Shown piece by piece: positions 35,234-43,916 of a stretch of 64,000 bases of DNA; position 1 is the first letter of the stretch; every line of letters begins with the position of its first letter. Made by a program: the position numbers and the translations under genes. The notes below the pieces were generated by a model. It made no database searches, was not told where the DNA came from, and was given only the letters and a program-made list of their open reading frames with translations. The stretch is taken from contig NZ_CP081958.1 of the NCBI RefSeq assembly GCF_019823105.1, positions 1,736,001-1,800,000 of the forward strand, in the 5' to 3' direction. The DNA is from Halobaculum magnesiiphilum. Its GTDB lineage: Archaea; Halobacteriota; Halobacteria; Halobacteriales; Haloferacaceae.

Positions 35234-36016
35234 TCAGGGGCCGTGCTCGGCGTCGGGGTCGGCCGGCCGGTCCGACTCGCAGGCGCCGTCGAGACAGCGC
35301 ACGCCGGTCGCGGTCTCGAACCGGGGGAGGCCGCAGGCGCACTCGCCCGCGAACACGCCCGCGGGCACCGAGAACGCCGTCTCGCAGTCGGGGTAGCCGT
35401 CACAGCCGAGGAACGCCCGGCCGCGGTGCTCGCGGACCCGGAGGTCGCGCCCGCAGTCGGGGCAGTCGAAGCGGCGGTCGAGGACGCCGTGGACGGCCTC
35501 GGTCAGCGAGTCGCACGCGTAGTCGACGCACAGGTCCAGGGAGTCGCCGCGCTCGACGGTCATCGTCGGGAGCCCGCAGTCGTCGCAGGTCGCGTCGTCG
35601 CGGACCGTCGCGCCCGACGGAAGGCCGTAGGAGTCGCCGCAGCCGAGACAGACCACGTCGCCGCCGGCGCGCACCATCGCCGCGCCGCAGTCGGGCTCGG
35701 GGCACTCGCCGACGGGAACGCCGGCGGCGCCGACCGGCAGCTCAACCACCTCGCCCGCGTCGTGCGATCGGACCGAGAGGGTCCGACCCGAGTCGTGGGC
35801 CGTGACGGCGAAGCCGTCGTCGTCGGCCTCGACGGTCAGCGTGTCCGGGCGGGTCAGCCACGTGACCGGCTGGTACCCCGAGCGGTCGTGAACGAGGACG
35901 GTGCGGTCGGGCTTGGCGAGGACGACCACGCGCCCGCGTTGGGTGCGCTCGTCGCCGGTCGTCGTCTCGAAACTGGTCGTGCAGTCGCCCGCGAGGACGG
36001 TTGCGGTCTCCGGCAT
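35234..36016 (-). CDS. NucS-like N-terminal domain fused to topoisomerase-type zinc fingers
   Basis: The 260-residue protein begins with a beta-rich region (GRVVVLAKPDRTVLVHDR, YQPVTWL) that resembles the DNA-binding N-terminus of NucS/EndoMS. No NucS nuclease domain follows. Instead there are repeated Cys clusters: CPEPDCG, CLGCGDSYG, CDDCGLPTM, CPDCGRDLRVREH with FLGCDGYPDC (a topoisomerase C4 finger), and CACG with CLDGAC. It is likely a nucleic-acid-binding protein acting in repair or topology control. It sits between Hel308 and a HAD gene. The NucS relation is from motif reading only. Confidence 0.72.
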   Translation of the reverse strand: MPETATVLAGDCTTSFETTTGDERTQRGRVVVLAKPDRTVLVHDRSGYQPVTWLTRPDTLTVEADDDGFAVTAHDSGRTLSVRSHDAGEVVELPVGAAGVPVGECPEPDCGAAMVRAGGDVVCLGCGDSYGLPSGATVRDDATCDDCGLPTMTVERGDSLDLCVDYACDSLTEAVHGVLDRRFDCPDCGRDLRVREHRGRAFLGCDGYPDCETAFSVPAGVFAGECACGLPRFETATGVRCLDGACESDRPADPDAEHGP

Positions 36017-36164
36017 GGGGCCGGTGGTGCCGTCTCCCTATTTGGACCCTCGCAGCGAGGTGTGGGGGCGCGGACGGGGCGGGACGGAGACGACACGAGT
36101 CGGGGGCGGGCCGGCGGCGACGCGGGCCGGAACGCCCATCCCCCAGCCCGAGCATCGTAGGGGT

Positions 36165-37016
36165 ATGTCCGAATCGTCCGACAGCGACGCTCCGGAAGCG
36201 GCTGACGGGACCGACTCCCCCCAGGCCACCGACTCGGCGAACACGAGCGACTCCTCGACGGCCGACCGCCCCGACTCCGCGCCGGGAACCGTCCAGACGG
36301 AGGCGGGAACCGCCGCGTCCGTCGTCGTCTGCTTCGACATGGACGGCGTCCTCGTCGACTCCGAGGACTACTGGCACGACGCCGAGCGCGAGGAGATCCT
36401 CCCGCGCGTGCTCGCCGACGGCTCTCGGACTCCCGACCTCGACGAGGTGACGGGGATGTACTACGGCGAGATCTACGACTACCTCGCCGAGCACTACGAG
36501 GTGGCCGTCGACAAGGACGAGTTCATGTCGCTGTACGAGGAGACCGCGGAATCGATCTACGGCGAGCGCGTCGAACTGCTGGACGGCGCCGGGGAGTTCG
36601 TCGCCGACCTCCGGGCGGCGGGGGTGCCGGTCGCGCTCGTCTCGTCGTCGCCGCGCGACTGGATCGAGACGGTCCTCGACCGCTTCGACCTCGCGTTCGA
36701 CCTGGTCGCGCCCGCCGAGGAGTTCGACGGTCCGGGCAAACCCGAGCCAGGGCTGTACGAGGCTGCGATCCGGGATCTGGGCGGAACGGTCGACCGCGCG
36801 GTCGCGATCGAGGACTCCGCGAACGGGGTGCTCGCGGCCGCCCGATCGGGCGCGTACACGATCGCCGTCCGCGACGACCACAACCGCGACAGCGACCTCT
36901 CGCCCGCGGACGAGGTCGTCGACCGCGACGACCCGGCGGCGCTGTACGAGGCCGTGCGTCAGTCGACGCGGACGATCCGCGAGTCAGTCTCGGGCAACAG
37001 CGGCAACTCGGGGTAG
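36165..37016 (+). CDS. HAD-family phosphatase/phosphoglycolate-phosphatase-like
   Basis: The 283-residue protein has an acidic disordered leader of about 48 residues, then HAD motif I DMDGVLVDSE, motif II VALVSSSP, the motif III Lys in GKPEPGLY and motif IV EDSANGV. A helical cap between motifs I and II puts it in HAD subfamily IA (beta-phosphoglucomutase or phosphoglycolate phosphatase-like). Substrate unknown. The last 58 bp overlap the 3' end of the convergent helicase gene. Confidence 0.88.
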   Translation: MSESSDSDAPEAADGTDSPQATDSANTSDSSTADRPDSAPGTVQTEAGTAASVVVCFDMDGVLVDSEDYWHDAEREEILPRVLADGSRTPDLDEVTGMYYGEIYDYLAEHYEVAVDKDEFMSLYEETAESIYGERVELLDGAGEFVADLRAAGVPVALVSSSPRDWIETVLDRFDLAFDLVAPAEEFDGPGKPEPGLYEAAIRDLGGTVDRAVAIEDSANGVLAAARSGAYTIAVRDDHNRDSDLSPADEVVDRDDPAALYEAVRQSTRTIRESVSGNSGNSG

Positions 37017-39301
37017 ACGACCTCCACCTCGTAGCGCAGCTCCGTCTCGCCGCGCGCGCCGAACACGCCCACCGGGACGGTCGTCTCGTCGCTGAGGTAC
37101 AGCGTCTTCTCGGTCATCTCGACCCCGTTGGCGGTGACGCGGATCCCGGCGCGGGCGGCCCCGCCGACGTTGCGCACGGTTACCTCCAGCACTTCGTTCT
37201 CGCCGACGCCGATCGAGTCGGGGATCGTCCCCCACTCGACGACGGCGTTCGGGAGGTCCTCGGCCTGCCGGAGCACGCGCTCGGCGACGCCCTCCGAGAG
37301 CCCCGCGCGGACGAGCCGGTCGGCGCCGGCGGCAACGACGTCGGCGGGCGCGGTGAGGCCCCCCGCCGACAGCGACTCCGCGCGCCCCTCGCCGACGCCC
37401 TCGATGGCGGTGAGGCCGACGGCCTCGCGCTTGACCCCGTGTTCGACCCTGGCTTCGACCCGGCGCACGAGGTTGGCGGCCCGGGGGCCGGCGACGGCGT
37501 CGGCGAACTCCCGCAGCGCCGCGAGCAGGCGCAGCGCGTTCTGCTTGATGATCCACGCGTCCGAGCGCAGGTCCGAGGGGACCGAGCCGCGGACGGCCCC
37601 GTGGAGGATCGCGAGCACCTTCCGGTTGCCGCCCTCCAGGTCCGTCTCCACGTCCGAGAGCACGCGGTCGACGGCGTCGGCCTCCGACGAGCGCGAGGAG
37701 GCGGAGTCGAACTCGGCCGCCGAGGCGACGACTCGCAGGACGGCGTCCTCGTCGATCGTCTCGCGGTCGGCCAGATCGGCGAACCGCTCGGCCGTCTCCA
37801 TCCGGAGGTAGTACTTCGAGGCGAGCCGGCCGATCGTGGTCGCCTCGATCCCCAGTCGCTCGTCGGTCTCGACGAAGCCGCGGTCGACCAGCGAGTTCAG
37901 CGTGTCGCGGACGCGGTCGCGGATCCCCTCGAAGTCGTACGCGTCGGGCTTCGTCCCCGCCCGGACGTAGTAGAAGGTGGTCTCCAGCCAGTCCATCACG
38001 TCGTCGAGCCCCGAGATCGTGCCGAGGGCGATCTCGGCGTTCAGGTGCGAATCGAGATCCTCGGCGAGCCGGGACTCGATCTCCTTGCCCTCGCGCAGCA
38101 GTGTCCGGTACTTGTCGGCGTCCGAGCGGTCGCAGACGACCCAGCCGTACCCCACGTCGTCGTACCCCGGCCGGCCGGCGCGCCCGAGCATCTGGAGCAC
38201 GTCGAGCGGACTGATGTCGACTTCGCCCTCCAGCGGGTCGTGATACTTCGTGTCCCGGATAACGACACAGCGGGCGGGGAGGTTCACGCCCCACGCGAGT
38301 GTCGAGGTCGAGAAGAGGAGCTGGATCTTCCCCTCCTTGAACCACCGCTCGACGCGATCCTTGTCGTTCTTCGAGAGCCCGGCGTGGTGGAACGCGACGC
38401 CGTCGACGACCGAGTGGCGCAGCGTGTCGTTGTCGAGTTCCTTCGCGGCGTTGTGGAAGTCGTAGTCGCCGCAGGCGCCCATCTCGAGGTCGCGCTCGCC
38501 GACCTCGTCGCGGGCCTTCTTCGCGGCCATGACGGTGTCCTGCCGCGAGGAGACGAACACGAGCGACTGCCCCTCCTCGCGGATGTGCGGCTCCGCGAGG
38601 TCGAGCGCCCGGTACAGGCGGCGGTACTTGTCCGCGAAGGAGTTGTCGCCGTGAGTGTACGTCTTCACGCCGGTTTCCAGGTCGACGGGGCGGTACTCGT
38701 CGCCGAACTCGAAGGTCGTCTCGGGCGGCGCGTCGAGCCACTCGGCCACGTCGCCGACGTTCGGCATCGTCGCCGACAGCGCGACGACGCGGGGGTTGCA
38801 GATGCGGCGCAGGCGCGAGACGGTCACCTCGAGGACGGCGCCGCGCTTGTCGGAGTCGAGCAGGTGGACCTCGTCGATGACACAGCAGTCCACGTCGTTG
38901 ATGAAGTCGTAGCGGGCGGACTCGTGTTTGCGCGTCGCCGAGTCGGTCTTCTCGGGCGTCATCACGAGGATGTCGGCGCGCTCGGCGCGGCGGGGGTTGA
39001 GGTCGCGCTCGCCGGTGACGACGTACACGGAGTAGCCCAGCTCCTCGAAGCGATCCCACTCGGCCTCCTTCTCGTTGGTGAGCGCACGGAGTGGGGCGAT
39101 GAAGAGGGCGGTGCCGTCGTTCTCGAGCGTCTCACAGATCGCGAGTTCCGCGAGCGCGGTCTTGCCGGAGGCGGTGGGCGCGGCCGCGACGACGTTCTCG
39201 TCGCGTTCGAGGATGGCCGGCAGCGCCTCCCGCTGCATGCGGTTGAACTCCTCGAACCCGAACGCGTCGGCGAACTTCGGGACGGCGTCTGCGACTTTCA
39301 T
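36959..39301 (-). CDS. Second Ski2-like (Hel308-related) helicase with C-terminal Ig-like domain
   Basis: The 780-residue SF2 helicase has motif I PTASGKT (42-48), PLRALTNEK, motif II DEVH (143-146), SATMPN, LVFVSSRQ, STLAWGVNLPAR and QMLGRAGRPG. Winged-helix and ratchet segments follow, then an HhH region (GLTAIEGVGEGRAESLSAGG). Unlike Hel308 it ends in a beta domain of about 95 residues (NEVLEVTVRNVGGAARAGI to the end) like a CARDB/Ig fold. It may act on RNA or stalled forks. ATG 39301 (MKVADAVPKF) starts the recognisable fold. Its 3' end overlaps the HAD gene by 58 bp. Confidence 0.9.
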   Translation of the reverse strand: MKVADAVPKFADAFGFEEFNRMQREALPAILERDENVVAAAPTASGKTALAELAICETLENDGTALFIAPLRALTNEKEAEWDRFEELGYSVYVVTGERDLNPRRAERADILVMTPEKTDSATRKHESARYDFINDVDCCVIDEVHLLDSDKRGAVLEVTVSRLRRICNPRVVALSATMPNVGDVAEWLDAPPETTFEFGDEYRPVDLETGVKTYTHGDNSFADKYRRLYRALDLAEPHIREEGQSLVFVSSRQDTVMAAKKARDEVGERDLEMGACGDYDFHNAAKELDNDTLRHSVVDGVAFHHAGLSKNDKDRVERWFKEGKIQLLFSTSTLAWGVNLPARCVVIRDTKYHDPLEGEVDISPLDVLQMLGRAGRPGYDDVGYGWVVCDRSDADKYRTLLREGKEIESRLAEDLDSHLNAEIALGTISGLDDVMDWLETTFYYVRAGTKPDAYDFEGIRDRVRDTLNSLVDRGFVETDERLGIEATTIGRLASKYYLRMETAERFADLADRETIDEDAVLRVVASAAEFDSASSRSSEADAVDRVLSDVETDLEGGNRKVLAILHGAVRGSVPSDLRSDAWIIKQNALRLLAALREFADAVAGPRAANLVRRVEARVEHGVKREAVGLTAIEGVGEGRAESLSAGGLTAPADVVAAGADRLVRAGLSEGVAERVLRQAEDLPNAVVEWGTIPDSIGVGENEVLEVTVRNVGGAARAGIRVTANGVEMTEKTLYLSDETTVPVGVFGARGETELRYEVEVVYPELPLLPETDSRIVRVD

Positions 39302-39786
39302 CTGTTGGATCTCATGGGTTCGGTCGGGGATACGGGGTGGCGCGGTCCGCGTGATCGACTGGCCTCGTGGCCGGACCGGACCGCGCCGGCAACTACGAGT
39401 AGGTCGGGGCGCTTCGGCGGATGAACCTTTCCCTCTGCGGTTGATCGGGCGTGAGAGTGTTCGTGTGAATATCCGTCGTGTCCGAGTAGAGGCGGCGGAC
39501 CGCGAAAGCCCCACCCGACTGCACCGCTGCCACACTTACGTCGGAGCAAGCTCCGACGAACTCACACTCGCTCCGCTCGCGTGAGCCTCCCAAGCCGATT
39601 CGCCTCGCTACCGCTCGGCTCATCCCTCGCGCGCGGCCGGTCGCGCGCCACAGCGGGGTCACTACGTCTTGTACCGCGAGCGAGGGCCGGAGGCCCGAGC
39701 GAGCGGCCCTTTTGGCATCGACGGGTTTTGGCGGGGTTCGACGAACGAGCGAAGCGAGTGAGGAGGACCCCGTGAAAAGAGGTCGG
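39302..39786. other. Gene-free stretch between helicase and SDR genes
   Basis: I see no convincing gene in these 485 bp. The stretch contains a hairpin with arms GTCGGAG (39540-39546) and CTCCGAC (39551-39557), and several GAGCGAAGCGAG-type runs common in haloarchaeal intergenic DNA. The open frames present have non-acidic, Arg/Ser/Pro-rich composition and no promoter. Confidence 0.5.
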
Positions 39787-40491
39787 TTAGAAGTCCTCCA
39801 CGTGCGGCCGCAGGTCCAGTTCCAGCGTCCACGCGCTGCGGTCCTGCTGGACGAGGTGCCAGTAGCTGTCGGAGATCGCGTCCGGATCGAGATACTCCTC
39901 GGGGGTGTCGGTCTCCACCTCGGGGCCGAGGATGCCGCCGTCGATCACGACGTGGGCGACGTGGACGCCCTCGGGCCCGAGTTCCCGCGCCATCGACTCC
40001 GCGAGCCCCCGGGAGCCGAACTTCGCCATCGAGAACCCGGCCGCGCCTTCGCGCCCGCGCACGGACGTGGTCGCGCCCGTGAAGATGACTGTGCCGCCGC
40101 GCTCGTCGGCCGGTCGGTCACCGTCGAGCATGTCGCGGACGGCCGCCTGCGAGCACAGGAAGTCCGCGCGGGGGCCGACCTCGTAGGCGCGGTCGAACGC
40201 GTCCAGCGAGGTGTCCCGCAGCCCGGTCCACGACGCGGCGCTGGCGTGGTTCACGAGCACGTCAACCGGCCCGAGCTCGTCGCGGACGCGGTCGAAAGCG
40301 GCCGCGATGTCGGCCGGGTCACACAGGTCGGTCGCGACGCCGACCGCGTCGGTCGGGAGCGCCGCCGCCAGATCGTCGAGGTAGTCGCCGCTGCGGGCGA
40401 GCAATCCGATCTCACACCCCTCGGCGGCGAAGCGGCGCGCGACGGACTCGCCGAGTCCCGGTCCCACGCCGGCGATGACTGCCGTGGTCAT
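39787..40491 (-). CDS. SDR-family protein with Phe in place of catalytic Tyr
   Basis: The 234-residue protein has the SDR Rossmann start (VIAGVGPGLGESVARRFAAEG), the NHA variant of NNAG (VLVNHASAA) and a T/S motif VIFTGATTSVRG. Where the catalytic YxxxK should be it reads FSMAKFG, so Tyr is replaced by Phe while Lys is kept. The C-terminal VVIDGGILGP resembles SDR substrate-loop regions. It may bind NAD(P) without normal oxidoreductase chemistry or use another residue. It is divergent from valS. Confidence 0.82.
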   Translation of the reverse strand: MTTAVIAGVGPGLGESVARRFAAEGCEIGLLARSGDYLDDLAAALPTDAVGVATDLCDPADIAAAFDRVRDELGPVDVLVNHASAASWTGLRDTSLDAFDRAYEVGPRADFLCSQAAVRDMLDGDRPADERGGTVIFTGATTSVRGREGAAGFSMAKFGSRGLAESMARELGPEGVHVAHVVIDGGILGPEVETDTPEEYLDPDAISDSYWHLVQQDRSAWTLELDLRPHVEDF

Positions 40492-40630
40492 GGGTCACGC
40501 GTCGGGCGGCCGGAGTATAACCGTTGGCGGGGCCGTCGGCGTCGCCGCCGCGCTCGCGCCCCGCTGGTCGTGGCACGGGCTCTCTGACAACCGAGGCGCT
40601 TAACAGGCGTTCCGGGGAAGTACGGGTGTA

Positions 40631-43288
40631 ATGCCCAGTGGGGACTACGACCCGGAGACCACAGAGCCCGAGTGGCAGCGGCGCTGGGTCGACCAGGAGA
40701 CGTACGCGTACGACGAGGAGGCCGCGACCGATCCGAACACCGTCTTCTCCATCGACTCCCCGCCGCCGACGGTATCCGGCGACCTCCACATGGGCCACCT
40801 GTACGGGTTCACCCTGCAGGACTTCGTCGCCCGATTCGAGCGCATGAACGGGGAGACGACGTTCTTCCCGTTCGGCTACGACGACAACGGCATCGCCTCC
40901 GAGCGGCTCACCGAGGACGAACTCGACATCCGCCATCAGGACTTCGAGCGCCGGGAGTTCCAGCGCAAGTGCCGCGAGGTGTGTGCCAAATACGAGGAGC
41001 AGTTTACCGAGAACATCCAGGGACTCGGCGTCTCGGTCGACTGGAACCACACCTACCAGACGATCGAGCCGCGCACCCAGCGCATCTCCCAGCTCTCCTT
41101 CGTCGACCTGTACGAACAGGGCCGCGAGTACCGCGAGAAGGCGCCCGCGATCTGGTGTCCCGAGTGCGAGACGGCCATCTCGCAGGTCGAGACCGAGGAC
41201 GACGAGCAGGACAGCCACTTCCACGACATCGCCTTCAGCGTGTCCGGGAACGACGAGGAGTTCACCATCTCGACGACGCGTCCCGAACTCCTCCCGGCGT
41301 GTGTCGCCGTCTTCGTTCACCCCGAGGACGACGAGAACCAGCACCTCGTCGGCGAGTCCGCCGAGATCCCGCTGTTCGGCCACGAGGTCCCGATCCTCGC
41401 CGACGAGAGCGTCGACATGGAGACCGGATCGGGGATCGTCATGTGCTGTACGTTCGGCGACCAGAACGACATCGAGTGGTACCAGATCCACGACCTGGAT
41501 CTGCGCGTTGCCATCGACGAGTCGGGCCACATGACCGCGGTCGCCGACGAGTACGAGGGGATGCACTCCGCGGCGGCCGGCGAGGCCATCGTCGAGGACC
41601 TCGACGACGCCGGCGCCCTGCTCGACCGCCGTCCGATCACCCACACCGTCAACGTCCACGAGCGCTGCGGCACCAGCGTCGAGTTCCTCGTCACCGAGCA
41701 GTGGTACATCGAACTGCTCGACAAGACCGACGAGTACCTGGAGGCGGGCCGCGAGATGGAGTGGTTCCCGGAGAAGATGTTCACCCGGTACGAACACTGG
41801 GTCGAGGGCCTCCAGTGGGACTGGCTCATCTCCCGGCAGCGCTCCTCGGGCATCCCGTTCCCCGTCTGGTACTGCGCCGATTGCGACGAGGAGGTCATCG
41901 CCGACAAGGCCGACCTCCCGGTCGATCCGCTGTCCGACGACCCGCCGGTCGACGCATGCCCGGCCTGCGGGCACGACGGGTTCGAACCCGAGGACGACGT
42001 GCTCGACACGTGGGCCACCTCCAGCCTGACGCCGCTGATCAACGCCGGCTGGGACTGGGACGAGGAGGCCGAGGAGTTCACCATGGAGCACCCGGAGCTG
42101 TACCAGTTCGACATGCGCCCGCAGGGCCACGACATCATCAGCTTCTGGCTGTTCCACACCGTCGTCAAGTGCTACGAGCACACGGGCGAGGTGCCGTTCG
42201 ACGAGACGCTCATTAACGGGATGGTGCTCGACGAGAACCGCGAGGCGATGTCGAAATCGAAGGGGAACGTCGTCCTTCCCAAGGAGGTGCTCGCTGAGTA
42301 CCCCGTCGACGCCGCGCGCTTCTGGGCCGCCGGCTCCGCCATCGGCGACGACCTCCCGTACAACGAGAAGGGGCTCCGGGCCGGCGAGAAGCTGCTCCAG
42401 AAGCTGTGGAACGCCTCCAAGCTCGTCGAGTCGCTCGTCGGCGACGCGCGCGAGGAGCGTCCCGACCTCGACCGCGACGGCCTGCGGGAACTCGACCGCT
42501 GGCTGCTCGCGGAACTGGACGACCTGACGGGGACGCTCACCGAACAGCTCGAAACCCGCGAGTTCTCGAAGGCCCGCGACGGGCTTCGCGGGTTCTTCTG
42601 GCACACCTTCTGTGACGACTACCTCGAAGTCGCGAAGACGCGCGTTCGGGAGGCCGAGGACGACGACCCCGCCGCGCGGTACACGCTTTCGGTCGCCCAC
42701 GAGCGCTTCCTGAAGCTGTTCGCGCCGATGCTCGCGCACGTCACCGAGGAGCTGTGGCAGGACATGTACGCCGAGGAGCGCGCGGGAGAGGACTTCGACT
42801 CGATCCACCTGCGCGAGTGGCCCGAGCCGCTGGGCGTCGAGGCCGACCACGAGGCCGGCGTCGCCGCGATGTCCGTCGTCGGCGCGCTCCGCCGCTACAA
42901 GAGTGAGCGCGGGCTCCCGCTCAACGCCGAGCTGGACCGCGTCGAGGTGTACGGCGAGGGCGACCTCGCGGCGTTCGCCGACGACGTGCGCGGCGTGATG
43001 AACGTCGCGGAGCTCACCGTCCTCGACGAGGAGCCGGAGGTCGAGTCCGTCGTCACGGGTATCGACCTCGACTACGCGCAGGTCGGCCCGCAGTTCGGGG
43101 AGACGGTGGGCGACATCGAGGCCGCGCTCGCGAGCGAGGACTACGAGATCGTCGACGGCGAACTCCGCGTCGCCGGCGAGACGCTCGGCGCGGACCTGTT
43201 CGAGGTCGAGCGCGAGCGGCGTTACTCCGGCGAGGGAGAGCTGCTCCAGCCGGAGGACGCGGTCGTCATCGTCCACGACGACGAGTAG
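40631..43288 (+). CDS. valS: Valyl-tRNA synthetase
   Basis: ValS charges tRNA-Val and edits misactivated threonine. The 885-residue protein has the HIGH motif as HMGH (53-56) in DLHMGHLYGF, an editing CP1 domain (about 165-340) with zinc-site Cys residues (WCPECETA), the MSKSKGN class I signature, a second Zn motif (CPACGHDG), and the anticodon-binding and C-terminal regions. Length is normal for archaeal ValRS. ATG 40631 follows an AT-rich TTAACAGG element about 25-30 nt upstream. Confidence 0.96.
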   Translation: MPSGDYDPETTEPEWQRRWVDQETYAYDEEAATDPNTVFSIDSPPPTVSGDLHMGHLYGFTLQDFVARFERMNGETTFFPFGYDDNGIASERLTEDELDIRHQDFERREFQRKCREVCAKYEEQFTENIQGLGVSVDWNHTYQTIEPRTQRISQLSFVDLYEQGREYREKAPAIWCPECETAISQVETEDDEQDSHFHDIAFSVSGNDEEFTISTTRPELLPACVAVFVHPEDDENQHLVGESAEIPLFGHEVPILADESVDMETGSGIVMCCTFGDQNDIEWYQIHDLDLRVAIDESGHMTAVADEYEGMHSAAAGEAIVEDLDDAGALLDRRPITHTVNVHERCGTSVEFLVTEQWYIELLDKTDEYLEAGREMEWFPEKMFTRYEHWVEGLQWDWLISRQRSSGIPFPVWYCADCDEEVIADKADLPVDPLSDDPPVDACPACGHDGFEPEDDVLDTWATSSLTPLINAGWDWDEEAEEFTMEHPELYQFDMRPQGHDIISFWLFHTVVKCYEHTGEVPFDETLINGMVLDENREAMSKSKGNVVLPKEVLAEYPVDAARFWAAGSAIGDDLPYNEKGLRAGEKLLQKLWNASKLVESLVGDAREERPDLDRDGLRELDRWLLAELDDLTGTLTEQLETREFSKARDGLRGFFWHTFCDDYLEVAKTRVREAEDDDPAARYTLSVAHERFLKLFAPMLAHVTEELWQDMYAEERAGEDFDSIHLREWPEPLGVEADHEAGVAAMSVVGALRRYKSERGLPLNAELDRVEVYGEGDLAAFADDVRGVMNVAELTVLDEEPEVESVVTGIDLDYAQVGPQFGETVGDIEAALASEDYEIVDGELRVAGETLGADLFEVERERRYSGEGELLQPEDAVVIVHDDE

Positions 43289-43345
43289 GCGTCGCACCCT
43301 GCCGTCGACCCCAACCGTCTTTTCGTCGTAGCCGGACTCCCATCC

Positions 43346-43615
43346 GTGAACAGACGTGCCCTCTCGCTCGGCGGCTTCGTCGTCGCCGGCGTCTCGCAGG
43401 TACTCCTCGGCGCCGCCATGTACGCGAGCGGCGACACCCCCGCGAACCCGCTGTTCTCGGTGCTCGGCGGGCTGTTGGTCGCGGGCGTGTTCGCGCGTGC
43501 GCTCGTCCGCGGGGACGACCTGAACGGGCTCGCGACCCGACCGCTGTTCGTCGCCGTCGGCGTCGCCTCCGGCGTCATCTCGGCCGTGCTCACCGCCGGG
43601 GTGCTGGTCGTGTGA
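43346..43615 (+). CDS. Small membrane protein A (tandem paralogue)
   Basis: GTG 43346 opens an 89-residue protein with about three hydrophobic helices (LSLGGFVVAGVSQVLLGAAMY, FSVLGGLLVAGVFARALV, FVAVGVASGVISAVL). It shares LSLGGF, ALVRGDDLNG and a terminal GVASG-like helix with the next gene, which starts inside its stop as GTGA. Family not recognised. It follows valS by 57 bp and may share its transcript. Confidence 0.7.
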   Translation: MNRRALSLGGFVVAGVSQVLLGAAMYASGDTPANPLFSVLGGLLVAGVFARALVRGDDLNGLATRPLFVAVGVASGVISAVLTAGVLVV

Positions 43616-43884
43616 GCGCGGACGTGCGCGTCCTCTCGCTGGGCGGGTTCGCGCTCTCGGGCGTCTGTCAGGTCGCGCTCGCCGCGCTCAAGTACGCCGA
43701 CGGCGCCCTCGCCGACGCCGGACTCTCCGCCCTCGTCGGCCTCGGCGTCCTGTGGGTCTTCGGCCGGCCGCTGGTCCGCGGGGACGACCTGAACGGCGTC
43801 GCCTCCCGTCCCGTCTTCGGGGTCGTCGGGGTCGCGATCGGGGTGGCATCTGCGGCGATTCTGCTGTACACGCTCGGTGGCTGA
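43612..43884 (+). CDS. Small membrane protein B (tandem paralogue)
   Basis: The 90-residue protein resembles its upstream neighbour along its whole length: LSLGGFALSGVCQVALAAL, PLVRGDDLNGVASRPVFGVVGVAIGVAS. GTG 43612 overlaps the previous stop (GTGA), so the two are translationally coupled. Three helices with a conserved RGDDLNG loop suggest a hetero-oligomeric membrane pair. Function unknown. Confidence 0.7.
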   Translation: MSADVRVLSLGGFALSGVCQVALAALKYADGALADAGLSALVGLGVLWVFGRPLVRGDDLNGVASRPVFGVVGVAIGVASAAILLYTLGG

Positions 43885-43916
43885 CCGGGCGTGCTTGTCG
43901 TCTAACCGGGCGACAG

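Noticed and set aside
40412-43297. 961-residue minus-strand frame opposite valS
   Set aside because: An antisense shadow of valS; no domain is recognisable.
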